Shown here piece after piece: positions 11,101-24,100 of a DNA stretch of 64,000 nucleotides. Origin of the DNA: Endomychus coccineus (lineage: Eukaryota > Arthropoda > Insecta > Coleoptera > Endomychidae); assembly GCA_958510875.1 (NCBI GenBank), contig OY294070.1, positions 22,559,631 through 22,623,630 of the forward strand. The letters are read 5' to 3'. Position 1 is the stretch's first letter. Every line of letters begins with the position of its first letter. The position numbers were made by a program, and so were the translations under genes. A model generated the notes under the pieces. That model was not told where the DNA came from, ran no database searches, and worked only from the letters and a program-made list of their open reading frames with translations.

Positions 11101-14100
11101 CTTTTTCCCGTTTCTGATTCTAATAAATTAAAAATTTATCTACAATCATCTATATTCATTTTATATTTAACGAAATAATAAATAAAACTACTTTGTTTTA
11201 CTATCACTGATATTTAATATAGTCGTTACTACAGTTTCAACACAACAACTATAGTAACGACTATATTAAATATCAGTGATAGTAAAACAAAGTAGTTTTA
11301 TTTATTATTTCGTTAAAATGATAAACTATCACAAAGTAACGGCTTCCACAATTGAATTTTATTCATTTTATAGTTCTATGTAACATCATAACCATAAGAA
11401 CAACCATGTTTTTCTGGTTATAAGTATATCATACCTGTATATTTAGCCTGCAGAAGTGTCCAAAATTCTCATTTCAAGATTAAAATGACGTCACGATCTA
11501 ATTTGTCTTTATTCTGTGGTACATTATGATGGTTCATGCGAGCCGGTATAAAGCAAGGTTAGTGAATAATAGCAAAAGTCAATCTGACAGCAGTGTCAGT
11601 ATAAAACATAGAGTTGTGAAATACATTATGTAGACCATTTGGATAAAATTACAATGTAACATTACATAACATTTCCAATATATCTGTTACTCCTAGAATT
11701 ATTCAAATTTGACCCGCAGTAGTCGAAAGCTATTTTGCTAAAAAAGTGAGGGAAGCCACGTGATCAATATTGACACACTTTATTTAAATATTTCACGATG
11801 GAATTTTTGAGCCCACCACTTATTTATATGTACCTAAATACGTTTATTTAGGAAAGTCATTAATTTTTAATGGAAGTCTGTATGCTATACTATTACCAAA
11901 AAATGTTTGAGAACTCTATATTTTGAAAAACTCACCAATTTTGCTTGTAAATTCCTATACATCGTCATTGTTGTATTCGACGTAAATATAGAATACTCCA
12001 CTTGAACGGAACAATCCTCTATGTCCTTAAGTTTAAAGATCTTTTCACCCGCAGACGTATCGTAGTTGGATTTTATGGCGTCTAAAACTCTCGACAGGTA
12101 CTGTTCTCTTGTCGCCAAAGTCAATCCCTTTATTTTGGTAGAAGTGGAAGCGGCTGATAGAACCCTCGCGTGTTTGGCGAATAAATTCTCGATAGTAGTC
12201 TGGGACACTTCCTAAAACGATTCATTGGAAATTAAAGATTTCCGAGATACTAAATACAACCTGTGGATTTCGTCTCAGTGCCAATTGTTTCTGTATAAAC
12301 GCGTTGGTCTCTTTTTTCGCTTTCTGTTCCATTTCGAACGTATTATCTTCCTCTTCATCCTTATAGTAATCTGAAGTTTCACTAATAATGGAACACAAAA
12401 AGACAATGAAACAGATTGAATTATTATGAATCTTGTCCGATTAGTGTAAAATTAAAAAGAATGAAATTGTATTGCCCCAATTACAAAAATTCTAAAGTCG
12501 TCATGTACAGGGTTACCAAAAATTTGTTTTTAATTCAGATATCGCAATAAAAAGGAATAGATGAAGTATTTCATTTTGTGGTACCTTTCCCGTGAAAAAT
12601 TAACAAAAAATCCTTAAAATTAAACTTACTTTTTCACTCCATAACGACCTTCGCCATACAGGTCGCCAAAATCAGCATAACTTTCTTTGACTGCCATCGA
12701 ATTGAACTGAATGCTTTTAAGATGGAAATGTTCGGTCAGTTTTTCGACAGCTTTCTTATCTACACATATATCACATTTGTTTTTACACTCTGACAAAGCC
12801 TCGCCGAAATGTCGACTGAATAAAACATGTCTGCATGCCCTGAAACATGAATCCATATGAATAGATGAAATAAATCTTAAAACTCTCAAAACGTTATCTA
12901 TTTGTATTAACACATCATATGTATCAAAAATATATATTTGGCTAGAACTGAATTGAAGTAGGTAATATAAATTTAATTTATTATCCATTGGAGAGGTGTA
13001 GATATGTATAAGATATAGGAGATTCAAGGATTTGTCAGCTCACAATCAGTTTTCCATGCTTAGGCGTGAACTCAAAAGGGCAACGAATTCGGCCTATAAT
13101 GAGTACATTGTCTCGATTGAAAACAATTTGAAGCAGGATCCTACGAAGCTTTGGAATTTTATTAATTCAAAGAAAGGCACACGCGGTTTTCCCGCTGAAA
13201 TGGACTATGGCGATGTGAAGTTGACTACCCCGCAGGAAATTTCCAACACATTTGCTCATCTCTTCAGTCAAAGCTATATAACTCAACCCACTTTAGCGAA
13301 TTTAGATTCGGAGTCTCTAAGTAATGAGCATGATATATCCATTCTTTATTTCTCCCAAGAGGAAGTTGAATTCGCCCTCAAAAAGATCAAAAATAAATCT
13401 ACTTCAGGTCCCGATATGATTCCGGCGTTTCTACTAAGAGACTGCGCACCCATTTTTTCAGTACCCCTCACTCACCTATTCAATAGGTGTCTTACGTCCA
13501 GTACTTTCCCGCTAGTATGGAAGCTGACGAAAGTCTGTCCGATCCTCAAAAGTGGTGATAGAGCAGATGTGCATAATTATAGACCTATAAGCATCTTTTC
13601 AAATTTTGCTAAGGCCTTTGAGAGTCTTATATACAATAGAGTATATTTCAAAGTTCATTCACGCCTTCTTAATATACAACACGGTTTTGTAAGGGGTCGT
13701 TCCACATCCACCAACCTGGCATCTGTCACACAATACATCGCTGAAAATATGGATTCCGGCTTCCAAGTCGATGTTATATATACCGATCTGTCCAAGGCCT
13801 TCGACAGGCTTGACCACAGACTTCTGCTAAGTAAACTTGATGGTATTGGTTTCTCTGTGGAACTCTTATCTTTCATCGCCTCATATCTCAGTGATAGGCG
13901 GCAATTTGTCGTGGTAAATGGGCAGAGATCGGTTGAATATCTTGCTTCTTCCGGAGTCCCCCAAGGATCAATTTTGGGACCACTATTTTTCAACATCTTT
14001 GCTAATGATATTTCAATAGGTCTAACTGTACTCTGTCTTTTATATGCCGATGATTTTAAAATGTTCTTCGTCATCAAATCCACATTTGATTGTTATCTAC

Positions 14101-15085
14101 TTCAGAGAAGTCTTGATATGATGGTTGTTTGGTGTTCAGCGAACAAGCTATCTCTTAATGTTAACAAGTGTTGTGTTACGTCTTACACAAACAAGACCAA
14201 CTTGATCATATTTGATTACAACGTAGACGGTACTATCCTTAAGAGACCAGCAACCTATAAAGACCTCGGCGTAATTTTCGATCCCAAACTATCCTTCATT
14301 TCTCATCTGGAGTCTGTGATGGAGGCTGCTAACAGACTACTTGGGTTTATTGTGCGAAGCTGTCGTGATTTTTCAGACATGGACACGCTCAAATTGTTGT
14401 TCATAACATTTGTGCGATCGCGGCTTGAGTACGCATCTGTGGCTTGGTTCCCTGGTTATGCCGTTCATAGAGATGCCCTGGAATCTGTTCAGCGCCGCTT
14501 TCTGAAGTACCTGTCCTTCAGGACAGACGGTTTTTATCCTATCAGGGGCATTCCTAATTCTTTCCTGTTAGATAAATTCAATATGTCATCCCTTTCTCGC
14601 AGAAATAATTATGTACTCCAGGCCAGTCTGTACAAGTTGCTTAATAACCTAATTGACTGCCCCATGCTGCTGGAAAGAGTCAATTTTCTAGTTCCTCGGC
14701 TGAACTCACGGTCTGCAAATACTTTCTACCTCCAAACTCCTCGTACTAACTTACTTAAATTATCTCCATTATTTTGCATGTGCCATGCCTACAACACCAA
14801 TGACACTAGTACTAAATATGATATTTTTAATTCTAGCCTAAAACAGATTGCTCGCCTACTGCGATGACACAATATTCATATTTTACCAGCTCTTTCTTTG
14901 TTTTTTCTCTTTGTTCATTTCTGTGTTAAATATTTTTGGCTATTCTTTCTTTTGATTTTGTCTCCTCTCGGACTAGAATATAGTTTTATTTAGATTTAGT
15001 TTAGATAATAATTGTTAATTTATATATTTTTGTATGCATCGTCCTGATCTTTAATTGGGTTTTATACCTGTTGATCAGAGTAAAA

Positions 15086-15121
<36 letters not shown>

Positions 15122-18100
15122 CCTGCAGCGAGTTTCCCCTCGCACTATTTATAGCGCTTTATTTGTTTCTCATTTAAAACAATACAGTGTCTCTGGTTCC
15201 CTCTAACTCACAAGAATCCCCTATACACCGCTCGATCTGACTGAATCTGTAGATTGTCATCAGCATTTTGGACGTAGTTATCTATTTTTGACCAAATTGA
15301 AGAAATCATAGTATTAAAAAATAGTTTTTTATAACTCAGCTCAGATGATGACACTGTGTGTTTAAACATATGTAAGCAATAGTGGATAATAAAAACATTC
15401 TTTGTTTATTCAGTGTAAATTAGTAATTTTACTTCCATAATATAACCATAAGTTAAAAATGAATTTACACATTCTTAATGCTGAAGCTATTCAATATATT
15501 AAAAAATAATTTGTTTCAAAAACAGGGATGTATAATAATATTTAAACAACTGCAGGAAATGTTAGCTATTGACATTCAAGCGTTTGAAAATCAAACTTTG
15601 TGATGGACCACAGCTTTTCAGGAGCCCAAAAGTAACAAAAAATTAAATTAAAAATCCAGGTCTGTATTTAAAAAAATAAGTTGATGATTTCTGATAAACA
15701 AAGCACCGCATTTACAATTTGATAGCGCCATCTTGTAGACCATAAAAAGTGTCATTTGTTTTGAATTCTTTTCCAATAACATCAGAAAAATAATAATTCG
15801 GTTTGGTCCGAATATCTCAGAAAGTATTTGACATTATTCATATCCCAATACGGCATTTTGTTAAGTATCAAATTGTGCAACTTTGCCATAACCCTGTATC
15901 TCTTACCATATCAGAGATCCTAACAATGAGACTCGAGTTTGAGCCTGCTTGTACTTTAATATTTTTAGTGGATAAGTGTGATAGTTTCTTCTTATAGTAT
16001 CTTACTAGATTATAAGATCCCCATTTCAAAATGCTTGCCAGTCTTCATTTATTGCATCGACCTGTCTGTCTTGTACCTGTGGCTTCATTGGATGATAAAG
16101 GGAGCTAGAGGAGAAAGGGTAGGGAGAGCACCATCATCTGCAAAGATGTGGAGAGGACATGAGATCACTTCCAATAGATTGTCGATATGGAATACTTACC
16201 TGTTTTAAGGAGTGGGAAAGGAAGATGGGACAGTTTTTTCAAAATTGTATCAAGATCAGTACTAATGTGATTTCTGGTTAATGAATAAATTTATAATTGA
16301 GGCTTACCCTGCATTTTCACAATATTCTACGACCTTTCTGAAGCTGGCAATTGCATTTTCGGCCTTTATCCTACCGGCGTCTGTACTTTTGGCTTTTATC
16401 AAATCTTTAGTAAGGTGAAATTCAATAGCTTTGGAGTCAGTACGGCTATAATAAATTCTGCAATGTGAAAGTTTCCCATCTCTTCCCGCTCGTCCCGATT
16501 CTTGATAATAGGACGATGGATCTCTTGGTATTCCCCAATGTATCACAAACCTTAAAATAAAATGACAAGGCATATAGTAAATAATTTGGACACACTGTTT
16601 CCTGATGCCATAAATTGAATACCATTAATGAGGGAATTCAACGATTCATACTAACTGGAGAAATGCATTTTAATGAAGAATTAATATTTGACGTAGGTAT
16701 CATAATTAACGGTTTTTATAGGCTAATTGAATGTCTAAAATAAATTTTTCCACTCCCATATATTTCTTGAATTAAAAGTTTCTGCTAGCTTTACCGTAAT
16801 TCTAGCAGAACCACACAGAGGGCGGAGAAATTTCAGCAACACTCAATAAAAAAATATGTCACAATTAAAGGCATTTATAGGAAAATAAATATACCACAAA
16901 AAATTTTCCTCTAAGATATTTTTCTTGTTTTAAAAGTTTCTATTTGCTTTACCGTAAGTAATACTAGCAGACCACGCAGAGCAGAGGCATTTCAGCAGAA
17001 TTCAAATATATCATAACCACTAAAGACCAAAATATATATTTTACCATGACCTATTTCCCGAGAATTTATATATAAATTCATACCTGGGTCAAGAATCCTA
17101 CAAAGTAGGAATATTTTAAAATTTATCGAAGTTAAATTAATTGAGACTTATATAAGAAGTCAGAAAAACCTTATAAAGCGATTTATAAAAAACCATCAGA
17201 TTAAAATATAAACTTAATTCTTAGAAAGGATTATGTAGCGATGTTAAAAAATGGCTGAATACTCCCCAAATTGCTTATACTATAGAAAGTCTGTTAGATT
17301 CAATTTGAGTAATCTCCAATATATACACTTCTGTATGTTCTGAATATTATAAACTCGTTAATTGAAATCGTTATTTTGATTATTACGTAAAAAAAACTAA
17401 AGAAAAGCACCATATGATCAGACATTTCATCATTACAAAATATTTCTATCACACATATCCTGAAAAATTATCCAAAATATATGTTATATTAATAGTCGAG
17501 AAAATAAAGCATTCCACCTTCCAAAACTGGCGCAGTTAGATGGATTGAGATGCGGTTTTCTGCAATCGATTCAGCAAGTAATTTAGAATTTTTTTGCCGG
17601 GTTTAAATTTATTACATTCTAAAAAAACGCACTCGAATTGGTTTCTCGGGGGTTTTTGGGGTCGCTGAATACGAATATGCAATAAAAAAAAATTTCCCGA
17701 GTCTCTTGGACCTTCCCCGGGGCAACCGGTGGTCCTGACGCCCTGGATATCGTTGAATTTCATTCAAAATTATTCTTTAATGCTTGTTAACTATTTGAGA
17801 TGTGATATACAGGTCGCTAATGTTGATAACGACATGCAAAAACTCTCCTGCAACACCTGGTGGTAACCGAACACCGGATATCTACGTCATCTTCTAGGAA
17901 TTTGTTAATTTTTCTTCATAATATGTAACAAAAATTCTGGCTCTCGGGGGTTTTCAAAGTCGCCGATCACGATTATGGCCCTTACAAAGTTCATGCATAT
18001 AAATTCATAGACAATTTGTGGAACATTGTGAGTATTATAATCGTAATCGGCGACTTTGAAAACCCCCGAGCCAAAATTTGTTACATATGAAGAAATATCA

Positions 18101-21100
18101 ACAAATTCCTAGAAGACAATGTAGATACCCAGGGCTCCAGAGACCCGGAAACACCCTCAGGTAGAACATTGCGAGAAAAATTAACGAATTCCTAGAAGAT
18201 TACGTAGATATCCGGTCTCCGAGGATTCCCAGGTATTGCAGGAAAGTTTTTGAATGTGGTAATCATCATCAGCGACCTTTATATCCTCACTCGAACAGTT
18301 GACAAGAATTAAAAATTAATTTTTAGTGAAATTCATCGATATCCAGGGCGTCAGGATACCCGTATACCCCAGATAGTCCAAGGGGACCTCAGGGAAATTT
18401 TTGAGCATCATTTTCAGCGGCCCCAAAATCTCCCGAGAATACAATTCGAGTCCGTTTTTTTATTCACCTCAAACGGTGCACTCAGAAAAATGCATTTTTT
18501 GGCTGTAGAAATGCAATGAATTATTTCCGCAAAAAACAAATCCGATGCAAAATTGCCATATGCGTCTAACCTCCTAACCTTCAAGAAAAAAATTCGAATG
18601 CCTATCTCCTCACCCAACATTCCACCACTGGCTCACACGATGGCTCGAACATTATAGATTTCCCTATCGTGTAGTCAAAGTTTATAAAAAAAAATTAAAT
18701 TTTGAAGACAAACTAAAGGAATAGTTTTTAAAGGGTATCGAATTGTAGTTGAAACGAAGCAATAAATGCATTGATGTCAGGTGGCATTATTTTGAACAAT
18801 AAAATTTAATTGTGAGGTAGGGCATTTTTTCCGCAGCCCTCGTATGTATAAGAAGAGACAAAAACGACACACATGATCTCAAATCTGGCTACTTCAATTG
18901 ACAAGGTACAGAACAAACTTTTATTTCAAGTTTCACTTTTGAAATGTTCGATATGAGAATATATCGTTTCCAATTTTGACAAATTGACTTCAGCGTTCAG
19001 TATTTGAAAACTCACCTGACAGTTGCCTTGTCAACTCCCATGCCAAAGCTGATTGTAGCACAAATGACAGGACACTCTCCACACTGCCATTTATTCTGGA
19101 AATCCAACCTCTCCTTATGCTTCAGTCCAGCATGATACGCTAAACATTTAATTCCGATTTTGTTCAATTTTTCCGACAAAAATTCAGTTTGTTCTCTTGT
19201 TCGGCAATAAATCAACCCACAAGATTTATCCACCAGAGGCAAGTCGGTTTCATCTTCTACATTCAGGCAATCCATTATGAAGGTTTTTATATGATCGAAA
19301 GGATTTTCAAGGATGTTTTGAAATTTTACATCATAAAATAAATTTTTTCGGAAAGAAGATGTTTTGTAAAGTTTATGTTCTTTGGTGAATCTTAAGCTCG
19401 TTAGGATATCTTTAGTCACCTTAAAAAATAAACATTGTTAAGAAAAACCAGATATAGAACAAGAATATTCTTAATAACTTACATCTGCACCTGCAGTAGC
19501 TGTGAGCGCAATGTAAGGCGCTTTGCAAACGTCTCGAAGTGCACCCAATTTCAGATATTCAGGACGGAAATCGTGGCCCCACTGACTCACACAATGAGCT
19601 TCATCCACAACTATATAAGCTACTTTATCGAACGAAGACAAATTTATCAATAGGCTCTGGAAAATTGATAAAATCAAATTTATACATAGCAGCGAATAGT
19701 GCCAATATGCGTTATATTATTATCGAATAAATCATTGAAACAATATCATACAGTTTATACTAATAAGTCACAATACACTAAAACGATATCAGTAAGCAAT
19801 ATATTGTATTTTCCCATAAGATTAAACAAGTATAATCAAATTTAAACATAGCAGTGAATAGTGCTAATATGCGTTCTGACTTTATATTGCTAATTAATTA
19901 TTTATTATTTAATTGTTCATAAATAACATAGATTTAATTCTGACATAATTGCATTTTTCACCAAGAATTTGACGTGGCAGAGCTACCGATGTATTTTATA
20001 ATTTTAAATGTTACCGCGAATAAAACTAAAATTTCCTATACAGGGTGTTTCAGTTTTTTCGTTCATAACTACAGCAAACGATATAACTTCTAAAAATAAT
20101 AGGGGTCTTTCATATAAATTTTTTCTCTAATCCCCTCGTTTCCGAGATACAGGTTGAAGTTTTGGAAAATTATTACATTTTCTTCATTATCTTCTAAACA
20201 AATTAATGTTTTCAGTTCAAACTTGGTACAATTTAGTTTTACTAGATGAGAAATTTTTCTGGTGACGAAATGTTCTTGAGACAAATACAGTAGCGTAATT
20301 ATAGGATTTTGTAAGCATTTAAATCCCTTAAACTTCTACGCCAATGCTAGGAAATTATTATTGTATACAAATTTAGAAACTTTGATTTATTTTCTAAAAA
20401 AAGTATTCCTGATAAATTCCACTTAGAGGCTTTCTGTTCGAGCTATTTTGATTTTTCTAATCAGGGTTATCTTATGGAATTTCTTTTCAAAAAGTAAAAA
20501 AATATTTAAATACCTATTCATTGGTAACGATAAGAAATAATTCATGATAAATGCTCTAAATGATCCATTTCGAGTTAACATTTTATTATTTATTTCACCA
20601 CAAGCTCTTCGAATAGGGTTCAGTAGATGTTCTCTATTATAAGTCGGCGAGGCATAAACTTTATTTTTCAAATAACCCCAAGCAAAAAAGTTCAGAGGAT
20701 TAAGATCAGGTGATCGAGGAGGCCATGCAACTGAACCACCTCTACCAATCCATCTTTCACCGTACTTCCTTTTTAGCCATTCCCGTACTTCCAAAATGGG
20801 CAGGACTGTCATCCAATTGTATCCATGCATTTGTTCCCTCATTGAATAGTGTTTCCTCCCACATGTCTTCGTGGTTAGTTCCCAAAAATTCGAAGAATGG
20901 AGCGACCGTTAGTATATCTGGTAAAACGTATGGGCCAAAAATGTTGTTTTTGTAAATGCTAAGCCAGACATTGAATTGTTCTTGAAAATTCATACATGAT
21001 GGGTTTTCAATTGCTCAACAGAAACTGCAACGAAAAATTTCTCCAGCAAATATTGTGGACATATGAAGCTCATTTTACACTCATAGTACGAGATCTAGGA

Positions 21101-24100
21101 ATTTCCAAGAAAAATTCAGTGTCAATGTCTGGCTTGGCATTTACAAAAACAATAATTTTGGCCCATACGCTTTAGTAGACATAATAACGTATGCGTTTTT
21201 CGAATTTTTGGAAACTAATCACGAAGACATGTGGAAGGAAACACCAATCAATGAGAGAACAAATATGAATACAACTGGAAGGCTGTCCTGTCCATTTTGG
21301 GAGACAAATACGAGAATGGAGAATGCTTCCTAGAAGTACGGTGAAAGATGGATTGGTCCAGTTGCTAACCTCCTCGATCACCTGACCTTAATCCTCTGGA
21401 CTTTTTTGCTTGGGGTTATTTGAAAGATAAAGTTTATTCCACGCCGGTTCATAATACAGAAGATCTACTGAACCGTATTCGGAGAGCTTGTGATGAAATA
21501 ATAAAATGTTAATTCGAAGAAGGTCGTTGAGAAATCTATGTCGCCGTTGCGTTGAAGCAAATGGATCAATTTAAGCATTTATTATGAATTATTTTTCATT
21601 GTTACCAATAAATAGGTATTTACATATTTTTTTACTTTTTAAATAGCCTTTCAAAAAAAATTCAATAATACAACCCTGATTAAAAAAATCAAAACAGCTC
21701 GAACAGGAAGCCTCTAAGTTAAATTTATCAAGAACACTTTTTTATAGAAAATTATTCAAATTTTTTAATTTGTACACAATAATAATTTCCGACCATTGGC
21801 GTAGGAGTTTATGGGATTTAAATGCGTACAAAACCTCATAACTACGCTACTGTATTTGTCTCAAGAACATTTTGTCACCAAAAAAATTCCTTATCCAGTA
21901 AAACTGAAGTTTGCTAAGTTTGAACTAAAAATCTTCATTTGTTTAGAAGATAATGAAGAGAATGTAATAATTTTTCAAAACTTCAACCCTGTATCTCGGA
22001 AGCGAAGTGATTTAAAGAAAAATTTTATATGAAAGATCCTATTATTTTTAGAAGTTCTATCGTTGACCGAAGTTATGAACGAAAAAACTGAAACACCCTG
22101 TATATTTCATCACAACTTTGACGAGGAGGCTAATAAAATATCGATTTTTATTTGTGTTAATTTCACACCTGGAATTATTATTATAGCCGAATAAATCATT
22201 GATACAATATGGAATAAATCATTGAAACAATATCATAAAATTTATACTAATAAGTCACAATACATTAAAATTATATCAGTAAGCAATATATTGTATTTTT
22301 CAACAATATTAAGCAAGTACACTATCTACATATCAAGAACTTTCTGTTTGAATTTTTTATTAGGCAATTAATGCATTTTTGGCTGATTTATAAATTATAA
22401 CGGCGCTTTATTCAACATATAAAAAACAAAACAATTAGACAGTATACGGATTAGAAAATTAACATGCTAGACATAAAATGACCAAATTAATTAAATCATC
22501 AATGTTTTACATTGAAAAATTAAATGCAATAATTGCAATTATTTGAAAAATAATTATAATAGTTATTTGTTTGATACTTGTAAACGACATCTTCAACAAA
22601 AAAACTAAAGTTTATATATCACATAGCAATCACCATATTCTGCAATTTAAGTGAAATGTTTTAATATCAAGCGTTTATCGCGTCTATCAATGGAAGTTTG
22701 GGTAGCAATGTGATGTAAGTAGAAAGGGAAAGAAAACCAGGGAGAATTATCCTTTGTAATGTCCAAAAATATGCATTCCAACTAAAATTGACTATTTTCT
22801 GTATGTCGATTCGATATAATAACATTTAAGTTAATCATAATCATAAATCTTGATTATTTGTCTGTTTGTAATTTAATATTTTTGAAATTAAAAGATCAAG
22901 TTTTTAAATCATTTAACTAACAGTCAAATCAATTGAGTTATTTGAGAATTATTTACAAATCAGCGTCACTTAAACTCATTTTATTTCTTAATCAGCACAT
23001 TTTTAAACATAATCGACCATAATCTCGCTGCGGTTCAAAAAACGACAATTTTGACTCTTCCCTGACTGGCCTACTAGCCTTCAGGTCTGCAATGCATTTT
23101 TTTCTTAATAAATACGTGAATATTTTACCTTGAAAGTACTTGTCGCTGCTTGTTCTGGAGTGATGTATAGCAACTTCGTATTGGGACAGGTCGATTTCAA
23201 ATCAGTTAATAAACTTTCACGATCTGCTTTCAATGTTTTCGAATTCAAGGATGCAGCAGTTATTTTCAAAGCTTGTAAATGATCTATTTGATCCTAAAAG
23301 TTTATTCTTAATTACAATAAGTTCTAAAGTATCTATATAGCATCATGATAATGTATTAAAATTATAATAATATTTATTTAAGTAGGCAACCCTAACATAC
23401 AAATTACAAATGTATAAGTTTCTTACACCATTATTACACTATGTAAATATAACGAACATTTGAGAGTATACAAGTATCACAATGAGCTGTCACTAATATA
23501 CTTCTTTAATGACTTAAATTGATTTACTGAATTAGATTCTTTTACGAATTGTGGTAGTTTATAAAATTCGTTCAAGCCTTTATGAAACATACTGTTCATT
23601 CCAAATTTAGTGTTAGTTTTTTCAATGTAAAAATTGTTATTTCTTCTCGTATTGTAATCATTAATTCTCAATAAGAACTTTTGAATGTAATTGGGTAGCA
23701 ATCCTTTATGCAGCTTAAACATAAAGATCATAGTCATAAATAATATACATTCTTCAACTGAAAACCAGTTTAGACACTCAACATCAATTTAATTGCTGTG
23801 TAATGGCTACATCCCAATATTAATCTCATACCCCGATTTTGAAGCTTTTGCAATTGTGCTATTTTATTTTTACCAAGTGGAAAAAGTAATGATGAACAAT
23901 AATCAAAATGAGGTTGTATTAAACTTTTAAAAAGAGTCAAGCTAGCATACATAGACACTTTCCTACATATATGAGAGAAAAAGAAGTTTTTTAGATATTT
24001 TTTAATAAAATCAGCTTGACTATTTAGTTTTAATTTTTCATCAATTATAAAACCCAAATATTTTATTTCAGTTACATTTTCAATGTTAATATTATTAATT

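Larger units (their letters stand above)
10668..11382. mobile_element. Candidate composite MITE carrying hairpins and a nested P-like MITE
   Basis: Ends TACATAGAACTATAAAATGA (10668-) and its reverse complement (-11382) form a 23-bp inverted repeat. Inside are a hairpin around 10919-10959, a 187-bp P-like MITE (10724-10910) and a long perfect hairpin (11166-11317). I found no clean target duplication, so the outer boundaries are tentative. Confidence 0.45.
20041..22100. mobile_element. Palindromic (head-to-head) Tc1/mariner element, about 2.06 kb
   Basis: Termini CAGGGTGTTTCAGTTTTTTC and its reverse complement, flanked by TA on both sides as expected for this superfamily. The inverted repetition is not limited to the ends: the left arm 20041 to about 20985 and the right arm about 21110 to 22100 are diverged inverted copies, each carrying the same C-terminal part of a transposase, with only about 120 bases of unique centre. 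It lies in RecQ5 intron 3. Confidence 0.85.

Noticed and set aside
13655..14083. 142-aa minus-strand ORF
   Set aside because: Antisense shadow of the LINE reverse transcriptase.
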